A stretch of 34,591 nt of DNA from SAR324 cluster bacterium (GTDB lineage Bacteria; SAR324; XYD2-FULL-50-16). Below the pieces are notes generated by a model. It did not search any database and had not been told where the DNA came from. It saw only the letters and a list, made by a program, of their open reading frames with translations. The position numbers were made by a program, and so were the translations under genes. Positions 8,350 through 17,647 of this stretch are shown piece by piece. Every line of letters starts with the position of its first letter. Within the stretch, counting starts at the first letter, position 1. The stretch is taken from assembly GCA_028280735.1 (NCBI GenBank), contig JANQLH010000064.1, forward strand, positions 1 through 34,591, in the 5' to 3' direction.

Positions 8350-8677
8350 TATAATCACTCTTAACGCCCTCTCTGCCCTTCTTCAGGTCATATAATCCTC
8401 TTCTGAACACTTACCCTGCTGTTTATAGTCGCATCTTGGCGATTAAATCAATTAGACAAGAGGTCTTAAAGCAGACGCATTCGTGTGTTTCCCGGCCCTG
8501 CTTGAAAATATTGTTGCTTGTTTGCCGTTAATGCAGATAGTGTTGGTCTTTATATGTTCCGGGTGAAAAAAGTAAACACTGGTTTACGCTGAGGCGAGGT
8601 GTTCCGAAAGGCGTCCTGACGGCATCGGCGAACATCTCTTTATCAAAAAACCTGGTCGAATTACGTGATTTTGGATT
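8350..8677. other. Structured leader region upstream of the HAD gene
   Basis: No gene is supported. Two secondary-structure candidates lie in it. One is the hyphenated palindrome GTAAAC-ACTG-GTTTAC at 8572-8587. The other is a longer hairpin at 8597-8637 in which AGGTGTTCCGA pairs with TCG-G-CGAACATCT around a GC-rich loop. Both are within 110 bases of the start at 8678. Confidence 0.4.
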
Positions 8678-9562
8678 GTGATGAAATTGACCATCAACCG
8701 ACACGACATTGATTATCATGAAGGCTTCGAGACCATTGTTGAAGGTTTTGATGCGTTTCTGATTGATATTTGGGGCGTCTTGCATGACAGTGCCAAAGCT
8801 TATCCCGGGGCGGTGGATTGCCTGAAGAAGCTGAGATCGGGAAATAAACAGGTAATACTGGTTTCCAATGCGGGAAGACGAGCTTCAATACTTGCCAAAG
8901 AACTTCTGGCTTTCGCGATTAACGATCAATTGTATGATCATATTGTTTCCTCCGGAGAGCTTGCCTGGAATGCTTTTTCATCCAACCAGGATCAACACCT
9001 TGAAAACCTCGGTACAAAGTTTTACCTGTTAGGGCCGGAACGCTACGCTTTGACAGAAGGATTGGCATTACAGCGAGTTCAGCGACTGGATAGGGCGGAT
9101 TTTGTGTTGACTGTTGGTGTGTTTGGTAATCCTTCATCGGTTGATCCTCAAGAGCCGGTTCTTCGGGAAGCCATAGATCACAACCTGACCATGGTTTGCG
9201 CAAATCCGGATTTGTGGGTAGTCAGGGATGGCGTAATGGGAATTGCTGCCGGTGCCTTGGCCAAAAGGTATGAAGAACTGGGTGGAACAGTCATTTATTT
9301 TGGTAAGCCTCATCCCTTTACCTACCGGACTTGCTTCAACCTGCTTCAAGATATCCCAAAAAATCGCGTCCTGGCAGTAGGGGATGCCTTAAATACTGAT
9401 ATTGCCGGGGCTAATATATCCGGCATTGCAAGTGCATTGGTGGGAACCGGTATTCATGCGACAGAATTATCAGGTTTGCCTCAGAATACCATAAAAGCTT
9501 CAAGTCTATTCGCTAAGTTTCAGGAATACCCAAAGATGATAGTTCCCGCATTTTGCTGGTAA
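8678..9562 (+). CDS. HAD-superfamily class IIA hydrolase (TIGR01459-like), probable sugar-phosphate phosphatase
   Basis: A 294-residue HAD-IIA protein. The nucleophile is D29 in LIDIWGVLHD. The usual DxD is D-I-W here, so the second, acid/base Asp is replaced by Trp, as I recall for this subfamily. Motif II is VSNAGRR, and the C-terminal motifs are GKPHPFTYR and AVGDALNTDIAGA. NagD/AraL-type members dephosphorylate small sugar or glycerol phosphates; the Trp exchange may change or weaken catalysis. The glycerol-1-phosphate dehydrogenase gene starts 86 bases downstream on the same strand. This is the same pairing as araL-araM in Bacillus subtilis, which suggests metabolism of G1P or a related triose phosphate. 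Confidence 0.82.
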   Translation: MMKLTINRHDIDYHEGFETIVEGFDAFLIDIWGVLHDSAKAYPGAVDCLKKLRSGNKQVILVSNAGRRASILAKELLAFAINDQLYDHIVSSGELAWNAFSSNQDQHLENLGTKFYLLGPERYALTEGLALQRVQRLDRADFVLTVGVFGNPSSVDPQEPVLREAIDHNLTMVCANPDLWVVRDGVMGIAAGALAKRYEELGGTVIYFGKPHPFTYRTCFNLLQDIPKNRVLAVGDALNTDIAGANISGIASALVGTGIHATELSGLPQNTIKASSLFAKFQEYPKMIVPAFCW

Positions 9563-9648
9563 GAATCGACCCGGCTTATTTAAAATAATCATAAGGCTTT
9601 TGTGCGGAAATCTGAGGCCTCAATCCTTCAACCAGTTGTTTAACTCTT

Positions 9649-10980
9649 ATGGACCAATCTTCACTTCTTGGCACCGCATTTGACTGTCAATGCGGCAAAC
9701 ACCACAACGTCCCAACCAAGAGGATGTATTACGGCGACGATGCTTTGGATTATTTGGACGAGACTATACGCGCATCGGGTAATTATAAGTCCATACTGGT
9801 AATAGCGGATCAGCGTACCATTGACGTGGCAGGGCAGGAGGTCATCAGGGCTCTTAATAATGCTCCCTATGACGTTGATACCTTTATCGTGCCGGATAAC
9901 AAAGGTGATTCACCCGCTGCAGATGATGTAACCAGGGATTTACTGTTGGACCGTGCTCCCCGGGCTGATCTTTACCTTGCATTGGGAAGCGGGGTCATCA
10001 ATGATCTGGTCAAATGGATTGCTTACCTGAGGAAAACGCCTTACCTGGTTATTGCCACCGCCGCATCCATGAACGGTTATGCTTCAGCAAATGTTGCCGC
10101 TACCATAGAGGGCTTGAAGGTCTTGTTTCATGCCAGGGCTTGCCAGGCTGTTTTTGCATTGCCCGGGATCATCATAAACGCACCGCATGAGCTGACCACG
10201 TCCGGTCTGGGTGATGTCCTTGCAAAATCTGTCAGTTCTGCGGACTGGAAGTTGAATCAGTTTCTCTTTGATGATTATTATTGTCAGTTTTCCGTTGATT
10301 TATTAAAGAACCTGGAGCCCATTTATCTGAACAACCCCCGGAAAATCAGAAATAAGGACCCGGAGGCTTATCAGGCTTTATTTGAGGCTCTTTTTTATTC
10401 CGGCATAGCCATGACAATCACCGGTACTTCGTCTCCGGCTTCCGGGGGAGAGCATCTTATATCACACACGATTGATATGCTGGCAGGCAGGGATTCCGGA
10501 AAACATGATTATCACGGCAGGCAGGTAGGGGTCGCGTCCATATTAACGGCCGCACTTTACGAAAAAATAATGGATATAGAAAACCCGCAATTCTGCGACG
10601 TCCCGGATACTATCAATCACGATTTTTGGGGTAGTCTTACGGAAATTGTGCAACCGGAGTATCAAAAAAAGCTTCCGAAAATCAAAAAAGCCATCTGTTT
10701 TCTTTCTGAAGCGGACAACTGGAATAAATTGCGATCTTTAATCAAACCCCAGTTGATAGAAGCATCCAAACTGAAAAACTGTCTGCTGCAAGCTGGAGCG
10801 GCGCATCGATACTCGGATATTCGAAACAATGATGAAAGCTTCAAACATAGCAAGTTTGCAGACGTTGTAATTCATGCAAATCAAATGAGAGATCGCTTTA
10901 CGATACTTGATTTGGCCGTCATGTTGGGTGTTATTCCCAACCAGGCAGAACAATTAATTGAGGAATGGGTATCAGGCTAA
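9649..10980 (+). CDS. sn-glycerol-1-phosphate dehydrogenase (AraM/EgsA-like)
   Basis: A 443-residue member of the iron-alcohol-dehydrogenase-like G1PDH family, which reduces dihydroxyacetone phosphate to sn-glycerol 1-phosphate with NAD(P)H. Family marks are an N-terminal CQCGKHH, the nucleotide-binding GSGVINDLVKW near residue 112, TAASMNGYAS, and metal-ligand regions GLGDVLAK, H269/H273 in GGEHLISH and H289 in YHGRQVG. It is longer than Bacillus AraM (about 394 residues), mostly toward the C-terminus. G1P is the backbone stereoisomer of archaeal lipids; Bacillus makes heptaprenyl-G1P from it. The HAD-IIA gene upstream probably shares its transcript. No good Shine-Dalgarno is seen. Its stop faces the nitroreductase stop 18 bases away. 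Confidence 0.87.
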   Translation: MDQSSLLGTAFDCQCGKHHNVPTKRMYYGDDALDYLDETIRASGNYKSILVIADQRTIDVAGQEVIRALNNAPYDVDTFIVPDNKGDSPAADDVTRDLLLDRAPRADLYLALGSGVINDLVKWIAYLRKTPYLVIATAASMNGYASANVAATIEGLKVLFHARACQAVFALPGIIINAPHELTTSGLGDVLAKSVSSADWKLNQFLFDDYYCQFSVDLLKNLEPIYLNNPRKIRNKDPEAYQALFEALFYSGIAMTITGTSSPASGGEHLISHTIDMLAGRDSGKHDYHGRQVGVASILTAALYEKIMDIENPQFCDVPDTINHDFWGSLTEIVQPEYQKKLPKIKKAICFLSEADNWNKLRSLIKPQLIEASKLKNCLLQAGAAHRYSDIRNNDESFKHSKFADVVIHANQMRDRFTILDLAVMLGVIPNQAEQLIEEWVSG

Positions 10981-10998
10981 TATCCATTCCTTTGATGA

Positions 10999-11685
10999 TC
11001 AGTTCATGAACCGGACACATTCGGTATAGGGAACTCGTCCCATTCTGGTTTTATTCGCAGGAATGCCGGTGTCTTCATAACCAAAGGCAATTCCAAACAA
11101 CACACCAAGATTATCCTCAAATCCGAAAACCTCCCTGGGAACCTGGGGATGATTTCTCATGGCTCCCATGGGGCAGCTACTGACTCCAAGAGCAGTAAAG
11201 GCCAACATTAGTGTTTGCGCGTACATTCCCACATCCACGGCAACAGACTGGGGGAATTCCTTTTCCATGCAAACAAAAGCCATGTGAGGAGCATCAAAAA
11301 ACTCAAAGTTCCTCAATATCGCGTTCATCCGTCCCAACTGATCATCCCTTGCGATACCCATCTCCTGATAAAGAGCTGCTGCACACTCAACCTGTCGCTT
11401 TCTGTAATTTCCCTCAAACTTCATCGGATAGTCGAAATCAGGACTTCCCAAGTCTCCACCGGTGATCAGCTCATACATTTTCTTTTGGATGATATTCCTT
11501 GATTCACCCGAAGCGACAAATACCTGCCATGGCTGTACATTGCTGTTTGAAGGTGAAAGTTGTGCCAACTCGAAAGCCTTGTTGATAGTCGCGTCGGGAA
11601 CCGGTTTGTCCAGAAAACCGCGCACAGACCGACGAATACGAATGGCTTGTTCCAGATTCATTGATATGTCCTGAGAATGCTTCAT
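10999..11685 (-). CDS. Nitroreductase-family flavoprotein
   Basis: A 228-residue FMN-dependent nitroreductase-family oxidoreductase. It opens with the family's IRIRRSVRGFLDKPVP. It continues with AQLSPSNSNVQPWQVFVA, which lines the FMN pocket, and DVGMYAQTLMLAFTALGVSSCPMGA, and it ends GIAFGYEDTGIPANKTRMGRVP. Such enzymes transfer hydride from NAD(P)H to nitroaromatics, quinones or other electrophiles as soluble homodimers; the true substrate is unknown. GGAG sits nine bases before the ATG. The gene is convergent with the G1P dehydrogenase and divergent from the chemoreceptor. Confidence 0.9.
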   Translation of the reverse strand: MKHSQDISMNLEQAIRIRRSVRGFLDKPVPDATINKAFELAQLSPSNSNVQPWQVFVASGESRNIIQKKMYELITGGDLGSPDFDYPMKFEGNYRKRQVECAAALYQEMGIARDDQLGRMNAILRNFEFFDAPHMAFVCMEKEFPQSVAVDVGMYAQTLMLAFTALGVSSCPMGAMRNHPQVPREVFGFEDNLGVLFGIAFGYEDTGIPANKTRMGRVPYTECVRFMN

Positions 11686-12266
11686 CTATTTTATCTCCAT
11701 TTTCCTTGTGAATAGCTGTGTGCACTTATTTTTGATTTAAGTAATTCAGCAATGCCTATCGGAAAAACCGATTTGGATATGATTTCAGCTGCCTAGTTTA
11801 GTATGCCAGGATCATTCACGCATGTCAGCGTCCTGTTACCTTTAAAAAAACCGAATTTATCCTCTGTGCATTGAAATTCAAGACGATTTGTTTTGTTGGT
11901 TGTCTATCCGGATTCCTGATTCCAAACCAAAACTATTTCAAAGAAGAAGAGTTGAAACGCGAGCGTTATCTTCTCAGGCCATTTCATTTTCAGCTTTAGT
12001 CCGCTGTCACTGGTTGTTTTATAGGCAACCGTTCTATGGGAGGATGTTGGGATCTAAATTTAAAACTATGATAATTATACTAGGAATTTCCTTAAATATT
12101 TTGATAGAATAGAAGAAATTCGATGTTTGGGCTTTCATTAGATGAAAACGATTTTGAATTCCGCTTATACCTCAAAAATACGATTAATCGACGTCTTTTA
12201 ATAGAAGGGGCAACGGTTATCGTGTGTTAAAGGCACATTACATCCCTGGTAACCGAGGAGATTGAA
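11686..12266. other. Divergent intergenic region between nitroreductase and chemoreceptor genes
   Basis: About 580 bases with no supported gene. It holds a small hairpin ATCGG-AAAAA-CCGAT (11758-11772) and a perfect 10-bp palindrome CGATTAATCG (12181-12190). It ends in a structured leader at 12214-12255. I looked for a flagellar sigma-28 promoter and did not find a convincing one. Confidence 0.45.
12214..12255 (+). promoter_or_regulatory. Leader hairpin abutting the chemoreceptor ribosome site
   Basis: CGGTTATC (12214-12221) pairs with GGTAACCG (12248-12255) with one G:U. Inside, GTGTG can pair with CACAT. The base of the stem is immediately followed by AGGAG (12256-12260) and the ATG at 12267, so folding could influence ribosome access. 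Confidence 0.4.
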
Positions 12267-14117
12267 ATGAAACTAAAAGGCTTTATTGATTGGTTTATTC
12301 CCGATGAACTGAAAGAAGAAGACAGTACCTATAATACAGCTAAACTACTGGTTGTCGTTGCTGTTGCCTTGATTATAGCAGTTATCGGGTATAGCCAGAT
12401 GTATTTGTCCTTACAGCAATATACCGCTGTATTTGCTATCCTTTCGTTTGGTCTGCTGGTGTTGGTTCCTGCCCTTTTTGTCATCAAATTGACCGGAATG
12501 TTGAAGCTATCCGGGAACATGATTGTTTTTGCCCTCTTTTCCATACTGGTGTTTTTAAACTTTACGGTTGGTAATATCCTTTCCGTTGGGACCATTTGGT
12601 ATGCTATCATCCCGATTCTCAGTGTTCTGCTGATCGGCGTAAAATTCGGCATTTTTTGGTCGGGCGCTTCAATTGCATGGGTGAGCGTTCTCTACTACCT
12701 GGTTCATATTGATTACCAGTTTTCGGAACTGGATCTGCCCGCCGAAAGTATGTTTCTGTTCCAATACACCTCATCCGCCGGTTTAATCATCGTCATTATG
12801 GTTTTTACCGTTGTTTTTGACACCATTCGTCAAAACCATAACCGCTTTATTAATAATCTGCTCAAACTCACCCAGGAAATCGCCGAGGGCAATACCAATA
12901 TAGAACTGCACTCCTTAGGCAGCATAGAAAGCGGAAAACAAAACGTATTACAAAATATGATAGATTCCCTGAATGATAAGGTTCAATTAGCACAGGAAAT
13001 CGCCAAGGGAAATCTGGATGTGAAAGTCACCCTGGCATCGGACCATGATGCTTTGGGAGAAGCTCTGCAAAAGATGGTTTGGGCGCTTAGGGAAAAGTCC
13101 CAACTCGCTGAGCAAATCGCCCAGGGAGACCTTTCCCAGGAGGTGGTGCTGGCTTCAGATAAAGATACCCTGGGGAAATCCCTGCAACGCATGGCAGACA
13201 ATCTAAACGACTTGTTGACGAGAGTCGTGGTTAGTACCCGTAAAATTAAACTGAATTCGTCACAGATTTCCATGTCCAGTCAGAACCTATCCGAAGGATC
13301 AAATGAACAGGCCGCATCACTGGAAGAAATCTCTTCCTCTATGGAGCAACTGGAAGGCCAGGCCAAGTCAAATGCGGAGAATGCCAACGTTGCCAACCAA
13401 AAAGGACTGGAAGCCAAACAGTTTGCCGAAGAAGGTAATTCCTCCATGGGTAAAATGTTGCAGGCTATGCGTGAAATCAACGTTACATCGGAAAACGTCT
13501 CAAATATTATCAAAACGATCGATGAAATTGCTTTTCAAACCAATGTACTGGCTATAAACGCCGCTGTAGAAGCTGCCAGGGCCGGGGAGCATGGAAAAGG
13601 TTTTGCGGTGGTTTCGGAAGAGGTTCGAAACCTGGCCCAAAGAAGTGCGGAGGCCTCCAAAGAAACAAATAAAATGATTACCGATTCCATCAAAAAGATA
13701 GAAGCCGGGGCGGCTATTGCTGATGAAACGGCAAGATCTCTCGCTTCCATCGTAGAAGGATCATCTGTTTCAACCAATATGATCAACAATATTGTCACGG
13801 GCAGTAACGAACAATCACTGGGAATCACCCAAATCAACCAGGGGTTGAACCAATTGAACCAAGTTGTGCAATCCAATGCATCAATTGCGGAAGAATCGGC
13901 CACTGCCAGCCAGGAAATGGATAATGAAATGAGTTTGCTGGAACAACTAACCAAACGCTTCAAGCTGCGCCAAACAAGTGATGATAGTCGATTCAAAACA
14001 CCATATCAATTGCAGACCGGGAGGAAATCCATAGAAACCAATGTTTCGGGTCATAAGCAACAACCCGGGAAAACATTAACTTTTAACAAATCGTATGACG
14101 ACTTTATTTCGTCATAA
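12267..14117 (+). CDS. Methyl-accepting chemotaxis protein with six-TM N-terminus and repeated HAMP-like modules
   Basis: A 616-residue chemoreceptor. Residues about 25-195 contain roughly six hydrophobic segments with very short loops, so no large periplasmic ligand domain is present; sensing is probably within the membrane. Three HAMP-like units follow in tandem, marked by [16 protein letters not shown] and AEQIAQGD, spaced about 45-50 residues apart. The signalling domain has the conserved tip [20 protein letters not shown] and [15 protein letters not shown]. It should form a long cytoplasmic coiled coil contacting CheA/CheW. No CheR-binding pentapeptide is evident at the C-terminus (DDFISS). 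AGGAG six bases before the ATG fixes the start. Confidence 0.93.
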   Translation: MKLKGFIDWFIPDELKEEDSTYNTAKLLVVVAVALIIAVIGYSQMYLSLQQYTAVFAILSFGLLVLVPALFVIKLTGMLKLSGNMIVFALFSILVFLNFTVGNILSVGTIWYAIIPILSVLLIGVKFGIFWSGASIAWVSVLYYLVHIDYQFSELDLPAESMFLFQYTSSAGLIIVIMVFTVVFDTIRQNHNRFINNLLKLTQEIAEGNTNIELHSLGSIESGKQNVLQNMIDSLNDKVQLAQEIAKGNLDVKVTLASDHDALGEALQKMVWALREKSQLAEQIAQGDLSQEVVLASDKDTLGKSLQRMADNLNDLLTRVVVSTRKIKLNSSQISMSSQNLSEGSNEQAASLEEISSSMEQLEGQAKSNAENANVANQKGLEAKQFAEEGNSSMGKMLQAMREINVTSENVSNIIKTIDEIAFQTNVLAINAAVEAARAGEHGKGFAVVSEEVRNLAQRSAEASKETNKMITDSIKKIEAGAAIADETARSLASIVEGSSVSTNMINNIVTGSNEQSLGITQINQGLNQLNQVVQSNASIAEESATASQEMDNEMSLLEQLTKRFKLRQTSDDSRFKTPYQLQTGRKSIETNVSGHKQQPGKTLTFNKSYDDFISS

Positions 14118-14322
14118 TTGACAAGGGAGATTATCGAAAAAACACAAATGAAACACCACTGCACTACCAGATGAGAAATTCATTGGATGCGGATCTCAAA
14201 AGGCTCAGTATCAAAGTCTCGGTTGGAATTGCTTATTCACCGCAAAGAAACCGATTTTGAAGCGAGGCGTCTTACTAAGCCCCAGTAAGATTCTCAAAGA
14301 AGTATCTAACAATAGGAGGCCT

Positions 14323-15378
14323 ATGAGCAGTTGTACAAAAATCTCAGGTGTAGGGATGTATGTTCCTTCCATCAAAGTCGACAATGCTATGGTTGTTGAA
14401 CGTTTAAGAAAGTCAAGTCAGGGGTTCCTAATGCCCGACGAGCTGGAAGCGTTGGTCGCGGAAGCTGAAGACAAGCTGGTTAAGGTTGGAAGCAAGACCC
14501 GCTACTATTGCGAAGAGGATGAGTATTGCACCGATATTGCAACCAAAGCTTCAATCGATGCCTTGAATGAAGCCGGAATAAAACCGGAAGAACTGGATCT
14601 GATTATATTCACCGGAATGTCAAAAGCATTCGTAGAACCGGCAACTGCCCACGTGCTGAAGCACAACCTGAATGCCACAAAAGCGAATGTCATCGATACC
14701 CAGGATGCCTGCACAAGCTTTATCAAATCGTTGGAGCTGGCTGATGCCATGATAAAAATTGGTAAAGTAAAAAAGGTACTGGTGGCGTCCGGTGAACGAT
14801 CTTTTGACTGGGCAGATTTCACCTGTAAAACTCCCGGAGAACTGGTCTGGAAATTCGCCTCCCTGACAATCGGTGACGGTGCCGGAGCCATCGTTGTTGA
14901 AGGAAGTGACGATGATACCTACGCGGATGATCCCCATCATTTTCAGTTCTTTTACAAGCTCTTTAGCGATAAGTTCAACGCTTGTACCATTGGTTTGAAC
15001 TATTGCGTCGGAGAACGATATCGACTGTTTTCGCACTCCAAACACTTAATCAGGGCCGGGCAAAAGGCAACTTCGGAGCTGATCCAGGAGATTTTCGCAA
15101 TGGATGAGTGGAAGAGCTACAAATATGACAATCTCATTTTCCACAACGTGGGTAATATTGTAGACACATTGATTGAAAGGATGCTCAGGGACGCTGATAT
15201 GTATGTCTCGGGTAAGAAAAAGGCTTTTTTCCCCAATTTCGGAAACGTTGGATCTGCCAGCCTGCCGATAGCAATGACCCTTGCCAAGGAAGAGGACAAG
15301 CTAAAACGAGGCAATAACGTATTTGTCGTAGTACCTGCAGCCGGTGTGCAATGCGGTATTATGTCCTTTAAGTATTAA
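14323..15378 (+). CDS. KAS III-like condensing enzyme (FabH/thiolase superfamily)
   Basis: With the ATG at 14323, preceded by a strong AGGAGG, the protein has 351 residues; an upstream TTG at 14257 would add an unconserved tail. It carries the FabH-type triad: C130 in DACTSF, H274 in FHNVGN and N308 in FGNVGSAS. KAS III enzymes condense an acyl-CoA with malonyl-ACP. This one differs from housekeeping FabH by about 25 extra charged residues near the N-terminus (PDELEALVAEAEDKLVKVG) and by a pocket rich in Cys and Tyr. It may serve a special lipid or ketide rather than chain initiation. No ACP or other fatty-acid gene is adjacent. Confidence 0.82.
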   Translation: MSSCTKISGVGMYVPSIKVDNAMVVERLRKSSQGFLMPDELEALVAEAEDKLVKVGSKTRYYCEEDEYCTDIATKASIDALNEAGIKPEELDLIIFTGMSKAFVEPATAHVLKHNLNATKANVIDTQDACTSFIKSLELADAMIKIGKVKKVLVASGERSFDWADFTCKTPGELVWKFASLTIGDGAGAIVVEGSDDDTYADDPHHFQFFYKLFSDKFNACTIGLNYCVGERYRLFSHSKHLIRAGQKATSELIQEIFAMDEWKSYKYDNLIFHNVGNIVDTLIERMLRDADMYVSGKKKAFFPNFGNVGSASLPIAMTLAKEEDKLKRGNNVFVVVPAAGVQCGIMSFKY

Positions 15379-15804
15379 TATTGATAGCCAAGATAATTCG
15401 GTGTGGCTAAATGATTGCCATGAAGTCATGCCGAACAATCTATCCATGCTCACCCGGTTTTTTCGGCATATCTTTTCTCACCTGCGATACCGGCATTCCA
15501 ACAAACATAAAAACACTCCCCGCTTTTAAGCAGAACGATGTTTGTCTGCGCCATACTTTTACCTCCCTTAAACACTACGAAAAAGTAAAACCAGGGGAAA
15601 ATAAAGGGACCTCTCCAAGTCAACCGGATTTTGCTTCAAAAAATGAATGCAAGACTGAGCGAAAACATTAAAGCCCTGAATTGCTATCGTTTATTTGTAA
15701 TAAAGGGTATATGCTTTTTGAATATGGACTCTACCCGATCACATCCAAGGGCGTTCGGTTTTTGATAGGCTTTTTCACTTGCTTTGATAACGATTCTTTA
15801 AACC
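15379..15804. other. Intergenic region between the condensing enzyme and the EamA permease
   Basis: About 425 bases. Short reading frames here have no ribosome sites or recognisable motifs. One inverted pair, ATGCCGA near 15428 and TCGGCAT near 15464, is too widely spaced to be a convincing terminator. I see nothing else. Confidence 0.4.
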
Positions 15805-16707
15805 ATGGTTGTTTATTTAAAATTGCTGAGTACCGCTTTTTTCTGGGGTGGTACTTTTATAGCGGGAAGAATTGTATCCCGTGATATGGACCCGTATTCC
15901 GCTGCATTTCTGAGGTTCGCCATCGCCAGTGTTTTCTTGCTCTGCTACATATATATCCGCGAAGGTCGATTGCCGGGGCTGAACGGGAAGCAGGCAATGG
16001 TAATGATGTTGCTGGGATTAACCGGGGTGTTTGCCTACAATGTTCTTTTCTTTTCGGGCCTTAAAACAGTGGTCGCAGGCAGGGCTTCATTGATCATTGC
16101 TTTGAATCCCATCGCCATCAGCTTGCTTTCTTCAATTTTTTTCAAGGAAAAACTGACGCTCATGAAGGTGATCGGTATTTTTCTTTCTGTTTACGGGGCC
16201 ATGGTGGTGATAACCAATGGGGATCTATTAAGTATAATTGATGATCCAGTGGGCGTCGGCGAGTTGATGATACTTGGTTGCGTAGCAAGCTGGGTGACTT
16301 ATTCCCTGATTGGTAAAACAATCATGTCGGATCTGTCTCCCCTGGTATCGGTAGGCTACTCCGCCGTTGCGGGAACCTTGGCACTGGCTGTACCTGCCTT
16401 CAACCAGGGATTGTTGGATTCGATTGCACACTATACTATTTACCAATGGTCATCCTTGTTTTATCTCGGTTTCTTCGGAACCGTCTTAGGTTTTTTCTGG
16501 TATTACGAAGGAATCAACATCGTCGGTCCAATGAAAAGCAGTGTGTTTATCAACTTTGTCCCTGTCAGCGCAATTATCCTTGCATTTCTTATCCTGGGAG
16601 AACCGATAACCCTTTCTTTGGTAATTGGAGCGGCTCTGGTTATCTGTGGCGTATTGCTTACCAATTTCTCAAGTTATATTGTTGCCCAAATTAAATCGTC
16701 ACCTTGA
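15805..16707 (+). CDS. EamA/DMT-family transporter
   Basis: A 300-residue inner-membrane protein with about ten hydrophobic helices arranged as two EamA repeats. The first repeat starts LLSTAFFWGGTFIAGRIVSRD, with the family's FLRFAIAS, and ends near VYGAMVVITNG. The second starts GELMILGCVASWVTYSLIGK and ends VICGVLLTNF. DMT carriers export or import small metabolites such as amino acids or nucleobases; the substrate is not readable. No clear Shine-Dalgarno precedes the ATG. The gene stands alone, with spacers on both sides. Confidence 0.9.
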   Translation: MVVYLKLLSTAFFWGGTFIAGRIVSRDMDPYSAAFLRFAIASVFLLCYIYIREGRLPGLNGKQAMVMMLLGLTGVFAYNVLFFSGLKTVVAGRASLIIALNPIAISLLSSIFFKEKLTLMKVIGIFLSVYGAMVVITNGDLLSIIDDPVGVGELMILGCVASWVTYSLIGKTIMSDLSPLVSVGYSAVAGTLALAVPAFNQGLLDSIAHYTIYQWSSLFYLGFFGTVLGFFWYYEGINIVGPMKSSVFINFVPVSAIILAFLILGEPITLSLVIGAALVICGVLLTNFSSYIVAQIKSSP

Positions 16708-16817
16708 ATCCTTGATTCTCCATTTCGTCCGGACACTTGTTACCGCATGCCGGCTTTTTATCTGACGGACTCAAGTAAATAATCCCGCGTCCCCGGCGGT
16801 CGTCAACCATAATTGTG

Positions 16818-16823
16818 TATAAT
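16818..16823 (+). promoter_or_regulatory. Candidate -10 box before the dehydratase gene
   Basis: A perfect TATAAT lies about 87 bases before the start at 16910. No good -35 is found 16-18 bases upstream, so this is a weak promoter call. Confidence 0.25.
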
Positions 16824-16909
16824 TTAGTGTGCTATTGAGGAACAAAAATTTTATAATATAGAAAACTAGCCGTTTGCATAAGACGAACCCTTATTATTAC
16901 GGAGAAACA

Positions 16910-17239
16910 ATGAGTGATTTGGCTCAAAAAGTTTGCGTTCCCTGCCAAGGAGGAGTTCCACCGCTAAAAGGCGAAGAGCTGAGGTCATTGCTAGGTCAGC
17001 TTGATTCAAAATGGGAACTGGTCGATCAACATCACCTAATACGAGAATTCGATTTCGAAAACTTCAAGGAAGCTCTTGATTTTACCAATAAAGTCGGTGA
17101 GCTGGCGGAGCAGGAAGGTCACCATCCGGACATTGGCTTGGGCTGGGGGTATGTTCACGTTACGACCTTTACTCACAAAATAGACGGGCTGACCGAAAGT
17201 GATTTCATCCTGGCCGCCAAAATTGATTTACTGGTTTAA
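16910..17239 (+). CDS. phhB: 4a-hydroxytetrahydrobiopterin dehydratase (pterin-4a-carbinolamine dehydratase)
   Basis: A 109-residue protein of the PCD/DCoH family, which dehydrates 4a-hydroxytetrahydropterin formed by aromatic amino-acid hydroxylases. The diagnostic motif EGHHPDIGLGWGYVHV contains the catalytic His-His pair. The N-terminus has VPPLKGEEL and WELVDQHHLIREFDF, both typical. GGAG five bases before the ATG at 16910 sets the start; an in-frame TTG at 16874 lacks support. No phenylalanine hydroxylase lies nearby, so it may act in pterin or molybdopterin metabolism, as proposed for orphan homologues. The next gene block concerns tungstate uptake, but the 408-base spacer argues against one operon. 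Confidence 0.92.
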   Translation: MSDLAQKVCVPCQGGVPPLKGEELRSLLGQLDSKWELVDQHHLIREFDFENFKEALDFTNKVGELAEQEGHHPDIGLGWGYVHVTTFTHKIDGLTESDFILAAKIDLLV

Positions 17240-17290
17240 ACCCGTCGACACCAGACGCAACGACATAGGTGCGATAAATCAGTTTTGCAT

Positions 17291-17330
17291 CAATAGCCGA
17301 CTGCCGAAGCCCCGGAGTAGCCGGCTATTG
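17291..17330. terminator. Hairpin after the dehydratase gene
   Basis: CAATAGCCG (17291-17299) is the exact reverse complement of CGGCTATTG (17322-17330). It lies about 50 bases after the dehydratase stop. There is no T tract, so it may be a transcript-end stabiliser or a palindromic repeat instead of an intrinsic terminator. Confidence 0.35.
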
Positions 17331-17542
17331 AACGGATTGTGTACAGTAAAAACCCCCTCTCAAGGTTCCCATCAATAAATCCAATGATCCGAATCGTTAG
17401 GTCACTTCTTCTTTAAGCAAAAACCAATCAGCATCTCGCCTCCAGCCTCCACATTTCTCGGATCTACCATGGACCTAACCGGTTGATATGAAGATTGCTC
17501 CTGCGGATGGTAACAATGTGCCGGTTGCATGGAAGTAATTAT

Positions 17543-17598
17543 GAGTTATTCAGAGTTATTACAATCCATTGACAAAATCGTCTTATATCAATTATTTT
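17543..17598 (+). promoter_or_regulatory. Candidate promoter and operator of the tup regulator/transport genes
   Basis: TTGACA (17569-17574) is followed after 18 bases by TATTTT (17593-17598), which is 50 bases before the regulator start. Directly upstream, GAGTTATT occurs twice (17543-17550 and 17553-17560), 10 bases apart, so both copies face the same side of the helix. That suits a small HTH regulator. Confidence 0.4.
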
Positions 17599-17647
17599 TG
17601 ATCTTCCCTTTTGCAAACCAAATGTCTTTCATTCGGAGAACAGGCCG

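Larger units (their letters stand above)
17240..17647. other. Regulatory spacer upstream of the tungstate uptake genes
   Basis: No gene. It contains a hairpin at 17291-17330 (a perfect 9-bp stem, CAATAGCCG with CGGCTATTG, 22-base loop). Further right are a direct repeat and a promoter candidate just before the HTH-PBP regulator. Confidence 0.5.

Noticed and set aside
12121-12266. Possible cyclic-di-GMP (GEMM) riboswitch before the chemoreceptor
   Set aside because: The stem ends in GGTAACCG, which looks superficially similar, but the conserved internal loops and GNRA tetraloop/receptor sequences are missing.
14173-14262. A short frame ending SVGIAYSPQ before the condensing-enzyme gene, recalling the last strand of GGDEF domains
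   Set aside because: Only about 29 codons, no GGDEF motif or other part of the domain; the resemblance is probably chance.
15411-15884. Overlapping short frames before the EamA gene
   Set aside because: No ribosome sites, no motifs; one merely runs into the EamA gene in another frame.
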